Assembly: GCA_002426495.1 (NCBI GenBank)
Contig: DIQC01000060.1
Coordinates: 1-10,131, forward strand
Reading direction: 5' to 3'
Length of the DNA: 10,131 nucleotides
DNA from: Thermacetogenium sp. UBA5472
Lineage (GTDB): Bacteria; Bacillota; DSM-12270; Thermacetogeniales; Thermacetogeniaceae
Position numbers and translations under genes: made by a program. This document shows positions 1-7,119 of this stretch, in pieces. Numbering within the stretch: position 1 is the first letter of the stretch; the number at the start of each line of letters is the position of its first letter. The notes beneath the pieces are model-generated. The model made no database searches. It was not told the DNA's origin and saw only the letters and a list, made by a program, of their open reading frames with translations.

Positions 1-29
1 GCTCCCTACATGGGAGCGTGGATTGAAAT
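1..29 (+). CRISPR. Terminal (leader-distal) type I-C-like CRISPR repeat, 5' end cut by window
   Basis: The first 29 bases carry GCTCCC, a 5-base loop, then GGGAGC, and end in GTGGATTGAAAT. This is the hallmark architecture of type I-C repeats: about 32 nt, usually starting GTCGC, with a short GC stem and an ATTGAAA-type 3' end that becomes the crRNA 5' handle. About three bases at the 5' end would lie outside the window. No second copy occurs at the expected distance (about 62-70) or anywhere later, so this is probably the last repeat. The handle orientation puts array and leader to the left, transcribed rightward. Spacers and cas genes are not visible, so the subtype is inferred from the repeat alone. 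Confidence 0.82.
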
Positions 30-45
30 TTATAGGCAAAGTGGC

Positions 46-68
46 TACCGTACCGCTGATACCGTACC
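46..68 (+). repeat. Short direct repeat TACCGTACC x2, 14-bp period
   Basis: TACCGTACC occurs at 46-54 and 60-68, separated by GCTGA. It lies 16 bases after the terminal CRISPR repeat, where a spacer would sit if the array continued. It may be trailer sequence or a regulatory half-site pair upstream of the hisD-like gene. The rest of the 30-214 gap is AT-rich. It holds a weak promoter candidate (TTGAGG at 138-143, 17 bp, TACAAA at 161-166) and no gene. Confidence 0.5.
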
Positions 69-214
69 AATAGATTTTGACCGGAACTCATTTTTAAAAA
101 AACTAAACCTAGTATTATGAATTAGCAGTGGTATTGGTTGAGGTAAGCTGTCAAAACAAATACAAATAGGATATTATCTATAGTGAATGATCGCATAAAC
201 GGAGGAATCGCATA

Positions 215-1477
215 ATGAAAATATTAAAAAAGGCCAAACCCAAAGATGATCAAAATAAAGAAGACGTCCAGCAAAGAGTTGCCGATATTGTCAACAAGGT
301 AAAATCAGAGGGCAACAGTGCTCTCAGGGAATATAGTGTGATGTTTGATCAGTGTGATCGAGCATCTTACAAAATCACTGAAGAAGAAATAGATAAAGCG
401 GTTAAAGAGACCAATTGGACTACTCTTGATGATTTGCGTTTCGCTGCTCATAATATTGAGGAATTTGCCAAAAGGCAGAAAGAGATTCTGTGTGATATTG
501 AAGAAGAGATTAAGCCTGGGGTTGTATTAGGGCATAGGGTGATTCCTGTTGAATCGGTTGCTGGCTATGTGCCCGGGGGGAGGTATCCTTTGCCTTCTTC
601 GGCGATTATGTCTATTGTTCCGGCGAGGGTGGCTGGGGTGAAGAGGCTGGTGGCTTGTTCTCCGGCGATCAAGGGGGAAAACCGGATTCACTCTGCTACT
701 TTAGCGGCGATGAGTATTGCGGGTGCAGATGAGGTATATTGTATGGGGGGAGCTCAGGCGATAGCTGTGCTGGCTTATGGTACTGAAACCATTGAACCGG
801 TGAAGATGATTGTAGGACCTGGGAATCAATATGTCACAGAAGCGAAAAGACAGGTATATGGTGCTGTGGGTATAGACTTTTTGGCAGGGCCCAGTGAGGT
901 TGTTGTCATCGCTGACAGCAGTGGAAGCCCTAAGCATATTGCAGCTGACTTACTTGCTCAATCTGAGCATGATCCCCAAGCGAGGGGTATTTTGTTGTGC
1001 ACTGATGAGCAAGTGGCCAAAGAGACTGAACGCCAGGTTGAAGAATACCTGAAAGTGTTGCCGACTGCCGAGTTGGCTCGCCTAGCTTGGGAAGACAATG
1101 GTGAGATTATCCTTTTTGATACCATTGAGGAAGCGGTTGAGGAAGCGAATAGGATTGCTCCGGAGCATTTAGAGGTTCAGTGTGTTAATGCTGATGAGAT
1201 CATCAAGCTGCTGCACAATTATGGTTCTTTGTTCATTGGAGAAGAAGCAGCTGAGGTTTTTGGCGATTATGTGGCTGGTACTAATCATATTCTGCCTACC
1301 ATGCAGGTGGCTCGTTATAGTGGTGGAGTATGGGTTGGAACATTCCTGAAAGTCGTGACTCATCAGCGTTTGACCAAAGAGGGTTTAAAGTTAATGGCGC
1401 CGGTTGCGTCTCGTCTGGCGGAAGTAGAAGGCCTATTTGCTCATAAGTTAGCGGCAGATGTTAGGATAGAGGACTGA
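215..1477 (+). CDS. hisD: Histidinol dehydrogenase family protein (HisD or HisD-like paralogue)
   Basis: HisD is a zinc enzyme that oxidises L-histidinol to L-histidine in two NAD-dependent steps in the cytoplasm. The 420-residue length fits the family (about 430). The GPSEVVVIAD stretch is present, as are all zinc ligands and catalytic residues expected from E. coli HisD: Q249 and H252 in LLAQSEHD, the E317-H318 pair in APEHLEV, D351 in GDYVAGTNH and the C-terminal H410 in LFAHKLA. The ATG follows GGAGGA (201-206) by 8 bases. The segment after the NHILPT motif reads YSGGVWVGTFLKVVTHQ, where classical HisD has a DFxKR-type stretch. That resembles paralogues annotated as HisD that act on other alcohols (for example sulfopropanediol dehydrogenase). 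No other his gene is nearby and the partner is ubiX, so the true substrate is uncertain. Confidence 0.87.
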   Translation: MKILKKAKPKDDQNKEDVQQRVADIVNKVKSEGNSALREYSVMFDQCDRASYKITEEEIDKAVKETNWTTLDDLRFAAHNIEEFAKRQKEILCDIEEEIKPGVVLGHRVIPVESVAGYVPGGRYPLPSSAIMSIVPARVAGVKRLVACSPAIKGENRIHSATLAAMSIAGADEVYCMGGAQAIAVLAYGTETIEPVKMIVGPGNQYVTEAKRQVYGAVGIDFLAGPSEVVVIADSSGSPKHIAADLLAQSEHDPQARGILLCTDEQVAKETERQVEEYLKVLPTAELARLAWEDNGEIILFDTIEEAVEEANRIAPEHLEVQCVNADEIIKLLHNYGSLFIGEEAAEVFGDYVAGTNHILPTMQVARYSGGVWVGTFLKVVTHQRLTKEGLKLMAPVASRLAEVEGLFAHKLAADVRIED

Positions 1478-1493
1478 GTCGGGAGGAATCTTT

Positions 1494-2054
1494 ATGAGAT
1501 TGGTTGTGGCAGTTACTGGGGCAACAGGGGCAGTATATGCTGTTAAACTATTGGAGGCCTTAAAGGCAAATAATGTAGAGGTTCACTTGATCATCAGCCG
1601 GTGGGCTGAAAGGACTCTGGAGTTGGAGGTAGGATTGACTGCTGAAGACATGCGGGGGAAGGCTGCTTACAGTTATTCAGAGGATGATTTGGCAGCACCT
1701 GTTTCCAGCGGCTCTTTTCAGCATGATGGGATGGTGATTGTTCCTTGCAGCATGAAAACTCTGGCTGCCATTGCCCATGGTTTCTGTGACAATCTGATCG
1801 CAAGGACTGCTGATGTTACTATCAAGGAAGGAAGAAAGCTGATCCTAGTGCCTCGGGAAACTCCTTTGAGTGCCATTCATCTGGAAAATATGCTGACACT
1901 GTCTCGGCTGGGAGCGGTGATCATGCCGCCGATGCCTGCTTTTTATTATCATCCTCAGAGTGTTGATGATTTAGTGAATCATTTAGTGAGCAGGATTTTA
2001 GATCACCTGGGCTTAGAACAACATTTGGTTCCGCGCTGGGAAGGTGAACTTTAA
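1494..2054 (+). CDS. ubiX: UbiX/Pad1-family flavin prenyltransferase
   Basis: UbiX proteins attach a dimethylallyl group to reduced FMN, making the prenylated FMN cofactor used by UbiD-type reversible decarboxylases. At 186 residues it is near the usual length. Visible are the N-terminal Rossmann-like flavin-binding GATGAVYA (residues 9-16), PCSMKTLA (84-91), the signature ADVTIKE...LVPRETPL with K111, R121 and E122 (corresponding to the catalytic Lys/Arg/Glu of UbiX), and HLENMLTL followed by GAVIMPPMPAFY. Start ATG is preceded by GGGAGGA at 1481-1487. It lies 16 bp after the hisD-like stop, so the two are probably co-transcribed. No ubiD partner is in the window. The decarboxylase served (quinone synthesis or aromatic degradation) cannot be told. 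Confidence 0.92.
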   Translation: MRLVVAVTGATGAVYAVKLLEALKANNVEVHLIISRWAERTLELEVGLTAEDMRGKAAYSYSEDDLAAPVSSGSFQHDGMVIVPCSMKTLAAIAHGFCDNLIARTADVTIKEGRKLILVPRETPLSAIHLENMLTLSRLGAVIMPPMPAFYYHPQSVDDLVNHLVSRILDHLGLEQHLVPRWEGEL

Positions 2055-2078
2055 AACCGCGAGTATTTCGTGACCCCT

Positions 2079-4457
2079 TCACCAGCGGATAAAGGGTTTG
2101 AGCAATTCCCATTCGAAGTCGTCAATTTTTACCATACTGCCATCTTCGAATTCTACTTTTCCAGGGGTTATCCTGCGGATCCATTGGCCGGCGAGGCAGG
2201 AAAGTGACCCCGGGATATCCACATCCTCATAAAGCAGTGACGGGTTGGCGTGGAGTGGGTGTTTCTCCTGGTCAGCTAGGAATATATAGCTGAGGAAGGG
2301 ATCTGCAGCAGAGATTGCCTGAGAAGGGGTTTCATCATACCCGACTTTACTCAGGGTGTCCTCATACTGTTCCAGTTCACAGTACTTAAAGAACCCCCCT
2401 CCCTGCCAGTTGACCTCTTTGGAAATGCCGCTTCTCTCTCCGGCCAGCACTCTTTTCATTCTAGGCAGTATATAGGTGTAGAAGTGTTCACCCATCTCCA
2501 CCCCTATCCATTTTCGTCTCATCTTCTGTGCTGCAGCGGTGGCGGTTCCTGAGCCCAGGAAGAAGTCCATGACCAGGTCACCTTCGTATGATGTTGTTTC
2601 TAAGACCCTTTTCACGATATCTTCAGCATTACGGGTGGGGAAAGCTGGGTCCTGGGAATAGCTCTGTATATTTGTCCAGTTGGAGTCGATCCTTTTGGGA
2701 GGGTTCTTCAGTTCTGGTATGAATTCCTGGGGGCCGCAGTGAGGGCATCCTTTCCATTCTCCTCTATAGTGTTCATAGCCGCAGCTGCGGCAGCGGAAGC
2801 GCACCCATCCTTTGCCTATCCATTTGTCGATCAGTTCCTGCTTCAGGCCCCAGTGCCTCCCCTGGGGGGGCTCCAAAACACAGCCAAAAACAAGGCGTTC
2901 TTTGTTGGACTTCCTGACACCCGGGTAATGAACAAAGTAAAGCCAGTCTGTTTCCCTGTGTTCGTAGACTTCTTTTGGCTTTCCTTCCTCTGTTTTCGAG
3001 TAAAAGAAGAGGGAGTCGGTGGCTACGAGCAGTCTGTTTTTTGCCTGTTTTTGAATGCCAGATCTTTTGATGATCACCTCGTTTTTGAAGTTTTTCTGAC
3101 CAAAGATCTGGTCCATCAGCAGGCGTACATACATGTTGCCATTGTAATCACAGCGGACAAAGATGCAGCCTGTATTGCCTAGCATCTGGCGTGCTGGCTG
3201 CAGTCTGTTTTCCAGCAGGGTGATCCAGGAGGCATCTTTGTATTTGACTGAGTAGGAATAACCGGGCTCCTGTTGGCGGTTGAAGGGGGGATCGATGTAG
3301 ATCACCTGCACTCTTTCCTTGAATTTAGGCAGAATTGTGTTTAAGGCCTGGTAGTTTTCGCTCTTGATCAGCCAGCCGTCAAGTTGTTCATCCAGGTGGT
3401 CAAAAAGGGAAAGGACTTCTGTTTCCAGATCCTTAAAATATTTTGTGTCGATGGGGAGGGTGCAGCTTTTTGCGGAAAGGCCGAGATCTGTTATCTGAAA
3501 ACTGTCATCTACCAGTTTTAGTTTTCGCCACTCCTCCAACTGTAGCTGGATACCGGGATGAGCGGCCAGCCGCCTGACCAGGTTCTCATCCTTCTGGGCG
3601 ATGCGGTCGATGGTGATTACATAGTTTGCGTTCAGCATAAATTTTGGTTTATTCCAAATGCGAATTAATTCCTCTTCAAAACGGCTGAACAGGGAAATGA
3701 GTTTATAAGTGATCTTTTGTAGCACTTGCATCTTATTGATGTTGTTTTTATTCCAAACTTCATCGTTTTCAAATAGGTTCTGGTGCAGCCAGAGATGGAA
3801 CTGTTCTTTCAGGAAGTTGCCGGCATCTTTGTGGATAAAGTAATCCTGTTCTCCCTGGCTTTCGAACAGTGAAATAGCAGACTTGAGTGTCTCCTGATCG
3901 ACCTCAACTTCTACCTGCTGCAGTTGGCGTAGGAGCTCTCTGATCATGTTTTTTTGCTTTACAGGTATAGCTGCAAAAACAAGGGTGCCGTCCTCTCTTT
4001 TTCCTCTGAATTGGTAGCTAATACCGGTTTGTCCGTTTATTTTATTGGGCTGTAGTGCAGAAGTATCGAAGAAAAACCTTATCTCATTCAGTTTCACTTC
4101 TAAGTCGACACAGGGGCGGTCTGATTTCATATAGTAAAACATATGGGTTGCCCAGTGGAGAAAAACATCCTCTTCCTGGCCGTTCACTTTATGATGAAAA
4201 ATCTGTCCTGGTAGGTGATAATAACAAAGTGGTATTGTTGGGCTGAAAAAGTTTGATAGCTTTTGGAAGATCTCTTCTCTGTTCTCAGAAATGTGGGGGA
4301 GCAGTTGGTTGATTTCATCCTTGATAGATGGGAGGATTTTTTCTTGATAATAGCGTGACTTGAGCTGCATTAACTTGATATAACCTGATTTCCCTTTAAC
4401 CTCAACCCCTTTAAAAAAATCTTGAAGCATTTTAAAAAATGCCTGTTCATTTGTCAT
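2079..4457 (-). CDS. Solitary site-specific DNA methyltransferase (beta-class, type III Mod-like), 792 aa
   Basis: This is an S-adenosylmethionine-dependent DNA amino-methyltransferase, most likely adenine-N6. The catalytic motif DPPFN (residues 389-393) precedes the SAM-binding motif DFFLGSGTA (631-639), the beta-class order of type III Mod subunits. Just after motif I comes WIGVEMGEHF, as in Mod proteins. The segment between the motifs, where target recognition normally sits, carries a zinc ribbon with Cys556, 559, 571 and 574. About 370 N-terminal residues and about 100 C-terminal residues match no domain I recognise, and 792 aa is longer than a typical Mod (600-700). No res/helicase gene adjoins it: ubiX ends 24 bp away, convergent. 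It may be an orphan methylase or half of a defence system whose partner lies elsewhere. Start ATG has GGGAGG 8 bases upstream. Confidence 0.88.
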   Translation of the reverse strand: MTNEQAFFKMLQDFFKGVEVKGKSGYIKLMQLKSRYYQEKILPSIKDEINQLLPHISENREEIFQKLSNFFSPTIPLCYYHLPGQIFHHKVNGQEEDVFLHWATHMFYYMKSDRPCVDLEVKLNEIRFFFDTSALQPNKINGQTGISYQFRGKREDGTLVFAAIPVKQKNMIRELLRQLQQVEVEVDQETLKSAISLFESQGEQDYFIHKDAGNFLKEQFHLWLHQNLFENDEVWNKNNINKMQVLQKITYKLISLFSRFEEELIRIWNKPKFMLNANYVITIDRIAQKDENLVRRLAAHPGIQLQLEEWRKLKLVDDSFQITDLGLSAKSCTLPIDTKYFKDLETEVLSLFDHLDEQLDGWLIKSENYQALNTILPKFKERVQVIYIDPPFNRQQEPGYSYSVKYKDASWITLLENRLQPARQMLGNTGCIFVRCDYNGNMYVRLLMDQIFGQKNFKNEVIIKRSGIQKQAKNRLLVATDSLFFYSKTEEGKPKEVYEHRETDWLYFVHYPGVRKSNKERLVFGCVLEPPQGRHWGLKQELIDKWIGKGWVRFRCRSCGYEHYRGEWKGCPHCGPQEFIPELKNPPKRIDSNWTNIQSYSQDPAFPTRNAEDIVKRVLETTSYEGDLVMDFFLGSGTATAAAQKMRRKWIGVEMGEHFYTYILPRMKRVLAGERSGISKEVNWQGGGFFKYCELEQYEDTLSKVGYDETPSQAISAADPFLSYIFLADQEKHPLHANPSLLYEDVDIPGSLSCLAGQWIRRITPGKVEFEDGSMVKIDDFEWELLKPFIRW

Positions 4458-4465
4458 CGCTTTTA

Positions 4466-4478
4466 CCTCCCATGGAGG
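4466..4478 (-). promoter_or_regulatory. Hairpin masking the methyltransferase ribosome binding site
   Basis: On the - strand the leader reads CCTCC-ATG-GGAGG, a perfect 5-bp GC-rich stem with a 3-base loop. The right arm is the Shine-Dalgarno sequence itself, 8 bases before the methyltransferase ATG at 4457. If formed, it would hide the ribosome binding site. The structure is seen directly; control of translation is inferred. A stem this short could also be chance, since any CCTCC near a GGAGG will pair. Confidence 0.4.
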
Positions 4479-4543
4479 AGCAGCACAGCCTAATCATATC
4501 ATAATTTGCCCTGTTAGGTGCTTTTTTCAAGCACTGGTGGGGT

Positions 4544-4572
4544 TTGCTTATTTTAAGTTGTTCGAGTATATT
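4544..4572 (+). promoter_or_regulatory. Probable sigma-A promoter of the small membrane protein gene
   Basis: TTGCTT (4544-4549), a 17-base spacer and TATATT (4567-4572) make a good vegetative promoter. Transcription would begin near 4579-4581, giving a leader of only about 25 bases to the ATG at 4606. It also argues against the upstream GTG at 4537, which lies before the -35 box. Confidence 0.5.
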
Positions 4573-4605
4573 GTTTTTAAAGCGTTAAAGGGGGTGGATA
4601 TCTTG

Positions 4606-4932
4606 ATGAGGCCTATATGGAAAATTGTTATTAATATTGCTGGGTTTTATTTGGCATCTCTAATCTTTCAACAGATCACTTATGATAATCTATCAGCACT
4701 GCTTTTGGCGGGACTGGTGTTAGGAATTGTGAATGTTCTGGTGCGTCCGATCCTGTCTTTTTTGACGCTGCCTATTAATTTCGTGACATTTGGACTTTTT
4801 TCCTTTGTGCTCAGCGCCTTAATGGTGATGCTTACAGGATATTTAATCGATGGCTTGCACATTCCCGGCTTTTTTTATGCATTAGCTGTTTCAGTTTTTA
4901 TCTCTGTTTTGAACATGATATTTATGAATTGA
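4606..4932 (+). CDS. Phage holin family 4 / YvlD-like small integral membrane protein
   Basis: This 108-residue protein is almost entirely membrane helix. Four segments lie at about residues 4-21, 28-46, 53-80 and 87-106, with the family signature NVLVRPILSFLTLPINF followed by TFGLF. Its family (Pfam Phage_holin_4_2; B. subtilis YvlD) is named after a phage holin, but most members are chromosomal proteins of unknown function in the cytoplasmic membrane. The ATG at 4606 is chosen because AAAGGGGG (4588-4594) stands at a proper distance and the promoter at 4544-4572 excludes the GTG at 4537. No endolysin or phage gene is nearby, so a lysis role is unlikely. It is divergent from the methyltransferase and 59 bp upstream of the CCA-family gene, possibly co-transcribed with it. 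Confidence 0.85.
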   Translation: MRPIWKIVINIAGFYLASLIFQQITYDNLSALLLAGLVLGIVNVLVRPILSFLTLPINFVTFGLFSFVLSALMVMLTGYLIDGLHIPGFFYALAVSVFISVLNMIFMN

Positions 4933-4991
4933 GCTGATATATTATTGTTGTAGTTGAATGTGGTAAGTGATGCAAATAGGAGAGAAAAGGA

Positions 4992-6326
4992 ATGGAACTT
5001 TCAATACCTTCGCCGGTTTTGAAGATCATAGAGGAGTTGCAATTAGCGGGATATGAGGCTTATGCTGCCGGTGAGGTTGTGCGAGACTCCCTCATCGGCC
5101 TGGATCCCCAGGAACTGAGGGTGGCGACCGATGCACCACCCGAGATGGTAGAGGCTCTTTTTGACAGGGTTTATCCATCGAGGGATGATGAGCTTTCATT
5201 GTCGGTATGGGATGATCAGATGTCTGTAAAAATAAAGGTTAGTTGTTTGGGGGATTGGTTCAAAGAACCGGATTTTGATTTGCCGTGTAATCCAAGCTAT
5301 TGTGATTTTACAGTAAACAGCATCTTTTATGATCCCTTTTCAAAGCAGTTGATCGATCCCTGGCAGGTATCCCGATCATTTGATTCTGGTGAAGGGGTAA
5401 TCCAGGTTGTAGGGGATCCTGCAGCTCGGTTCCAAGAAGATCCTACACGACTGTTAAAAGCATTCTATCTAATGAAGCGTTTCGATGACGCAGGGCTGAA
5501 ATGGCGCTTTGATCAGGGAACATGGGATGCACTTGTCAGGTGTTCCTCTGCAGTCTCTGCTGTTCCTGAGAGGGAGGTAGGAAAGCTTCTTAGCAGAATC
5601 ATTGTTGGCAGGCAGCCAAACCTCTATTTTGAAAAAATGCGCAGCTCAGGGGTTTTGAAATTTATTCTGCCGGAGCTTGCGCAAACTTATGGAATCGAAG
5701 AACATGGATACCAGATCAAGGATGTATTTGACCATACTATGCTTGTAGTGAGGAAGGTATCGCCAGAGCTGCACTTACGCTGGGCTGCGCTTTTGCATGA
5801 TATAGGGAAGCCGCACTGTATCAGTATCCAAGAGGGTAGGGTGCATTTTTACGGACACCAGGTTATTAGTTCTGTTATTTCCCGGCGTATTCTCAGGAGG
5901 CTGAAATTCAGCAGGGGGTTTGTCAAAAGGGTTTCGTTTCTCGTTTTCCATCACATGTTTCCTACGCCGCGTACGAGAAAGGCGGTGCACAGGTTTGTCA
6001 CTAAGATCGGGCTGAAAAGTCTTGGCGATCTTTTAGAACTGCGTCGTGCAGATATTATGGGGGGAAAGTATAAGAATATCGGCAACTTAAACCGCCTGAA
6101 AAATAAGCTGGATGCCGTTCTCTTCACACCACCTCCCTTTTCTCTCAAGAATCTGGAAGTTGATGGTCATGATGTGATGCAGGTGCTAGGCATGAAACCG
6201 GGGCCTATGGTGGGTGAGCTGCTGCAGGGTCTTTTCGAGCGGGTCAAGGAAAACCCTGAGTTGAATAACAGAGAAACACTGCTTAAAATTATCCGGGATG
6301 AATTTGCTCCTGGAAGCAGTAGCTGA
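4992..6326 (+). CDS. CCA-adding/poly(A) polymerase family protein with HD domain, nucleotidyltransferase centre degenerate
   Basis: The layout is that of bacterial class II CCA tRNA nucleotidyltransferases with a C-terminal HD domain (444 aa). An N-terminal GYEAY...GEVVRD (20-32) corresponds to the GGxVRD nucleotide-binding motif, CDFTVNS (104-110) to RRDFTxNA, and RFQEDPTRLLKAF to the RFxEDxLRxLRA motif. An HD domain follows, with H248, H269-D270, H289 and H320-H321. The two catalytic aspartates of the family (DxD before the AT motif) are replaced by E41-L42-R43, GG has become GE, and the EVTTFR strand is not recognisable. Metal-dependent nucleotide transfer is therefore doubtful, while the phosphohydrolase HD residues look intact. 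AGGAG (4978-4982) precedes the ATG by 9 bases. It may be annotated simply as CCA tRNA nucleotidyltransferase; I infer a divergent role, perhaps RNA-end phosphatase or phosphodiesterase. Confidence 0.83.
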   Translation: MELSIPSPVLKIIEELQLAGYEAYAAGEVVRDSLIGLDPQELRVATDAPPEMVEALFDRVYPSRDDELSLSVWDDQMSVKIKVSCLGDWFKEPDFDLPCNPSYCDFTVNSIFYDPFSKQLIDPWQVSRSFDSGEGVIQVVGDPAARFQEDPTRLLKAFYLMKRFDDAGLKWRFDQGTWDALVRCSSAVSAVPEREVGKLLSRIIVGRQPNLYFEKMRSSGVLKFILPELAQTYGIEEHGYQIKDVFDHTMLVVRKVSPELHLRWAALLHDIGKPHCISIQEGRVHFYGHQVISSVISRRILRRLKFSRGFVKRVSFLVFHHMFPTPRTRKAVHRFVTKIGLKSLGDLLELRRADIMGGKYKNIGNLNRLKNKLDAVLFTPPPFSLKNLEVDGHDVMQVLGMKPGPMVGELLQGLFERVKENPELNNRETLLKIIRDEFAPGSSS

Positions 6327-6329
6327 TCG

Positions 6330-6452
6330 GTGTTGAGACAAGATCTCAATTATGTAAAGTCCATTGCCAGAACTGTCCGCCATGGGCGCCGTGATAAGCC
6401 TGCTAGGTCTTTACTTCAGCATATTCAAAAGTCAGCCATTTTGATGGATTGA
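6330..6452 (+). other. Possible 40-codon ORF, in frame directly after the CCA/HD gene stop
   Basis: After the TGA at 6324-6326 the same frame stays open to a TGA at 6450-6452. Reading from GTG (6330) it gives a basic, helical-looking peptide (LRQDLNYVKSIARTVRHGRR, then DKPARSLLQ...). No good ribosome binding site precedes it. It may be a lost C-terminal extension of the upstream protein, a tiny gene, or chance. An inverted repeat TTGAGA-CAAGA-TCTCAA (6333-6349) lies at its start and has no T-run, so it is not a convincing terminator. Confidence 0.2.
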
Positions 6453-6465
6453 TGGAGAGCCTTTT

Positions 6466-7095
6466 TTATTTCCTGACGATCACCAGTGGGGTTTGTTGAT
6501 CAGCATTCCCTGCAGGGTTCTGCTTAAAGATGCGCAGCATCAGGTCAATATTGACACCTTTAGTCGCTGCTAGTACCTCTGAGCTGCCCAGGTCATTGGC
6601 ATCGATAATAGCCGCTTCTACTCGGAAGCGTTTTTTAATGTCTGCTACTACCTTTTCCGGGTTTTCGGGGCCCAGGATTATATATTTATCAAAGGGGGGA
6701 GTTGTGCCGGTGATATCATCCACCAGTGCCGCTTGTTTGCCTGCCAAACGGTAAAAATCCCCTTGCCTTCTCAGGAAAACTCTGCTCAGAGAACTGATCA
6801 TAAAGGCTAGCACAGTGCGCAGTGTGCCCTCTTCGTTCATCACTGCTTGCAGCGCAAAGGGGGAAGAGAGGCTGCCATTTTGGCTGATGAATTGAGAGAT
6901 GAAGAGTGCCCATTTTCCGGGTTTGATGTTCTCCGGCCTGATCATTCTTCCCTGGGAGATAGCCACGACTGTTTCTGCCACCACCAGGATATCCCCTTCA
7001 CGGAGTTGGGGTGAGGCGTAAGTATCGATGATCTCCAGCAGGTCATCATCAGGTGTAACTAATTTGGTTTTCACAGGTATCGCCTCTACGGCCAT
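6466..7095 (-). CDS. CofE-like protein (coenzyme F420-0:L-glutamate ligase family)
   Basis: CofE adds gamma-linked glutamates to F420-0 using GTP in methanogens and actinobacteria. This 209-residue protein has the family features: REGDILVVAETVVAISQGR near residues 32-50, then VDDITGTTPPFDKYIILGP, the IDANDLGSSEVLA stretch and NPAGNADQQTPLVIVRK at the C-terminus. ATG at 7095 is preferred over an in-frame start at 7128, because AAGGTGG lies 9 bases before it and the longer version would add an odd Cys-rich MCVCLK leader running into a REP-like palindrome. Homologues occur in Clostridia that have no known F420 pathway. No other cof gene is here, so substrate and reaction are unknown. It lies downstream of the membrane protein gene on the same strand. 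Confidence 0.8.
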   Translation of the reverse strand: MAVEAIPVKTKLVTPDDDLLEIIDTYASPQLREGDILVVAETVVAISQGRMIRPENIKPGKWALFISQFISQNGSLSSPFALQAVMNEEGTLRTVLAFMISSLSRVFLRRQGDFYRLAGKQAALVDDITGTTPPFDKYIILGPENPEKVVADIKKRFRVEAAIIDANDLGSSEVLAATKGVNIDLMLRIFKQNPAGNADQQTPLVIVRK

Positions 7096-7119
7096 GCTAT
7101 TCAACCACCTTTTCAAACA

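Noticed and set aside
77..118. TTGACC with TATTAT as a promoter for the hisD-like gene
   Set aside because: The spacing is 30 bases, far outside the usable 16-18.
2739..3182. A 147-codon open frame on the + strand
   Set aside because: It lies wholly inside the methyltransferase coding region on the other strand, has low-complexity Ala-rich and Phe-rich sequence, and has no ribosome binding site.
4518..4534. GTGCTT-TTTTC-AAGCAC inverted repeat as a terminator
   Set aside because: Neither strand has a T-run after the stem, and it lies upstream of both divergent genes, where no transcript should end.
4606..4932. Prophage or lysis module suggested by the 'holin' family name
   Set aside because: The family is mostly chromosomal (YvlD-like), and no endolysin, integrase or other phage gene is present.
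6378..6388. CGCC-ATG-GGCG hairpin between the convergent genes as a terminator
   Set aside because: The stem is only 4 bp and no T-run follows on either strand.
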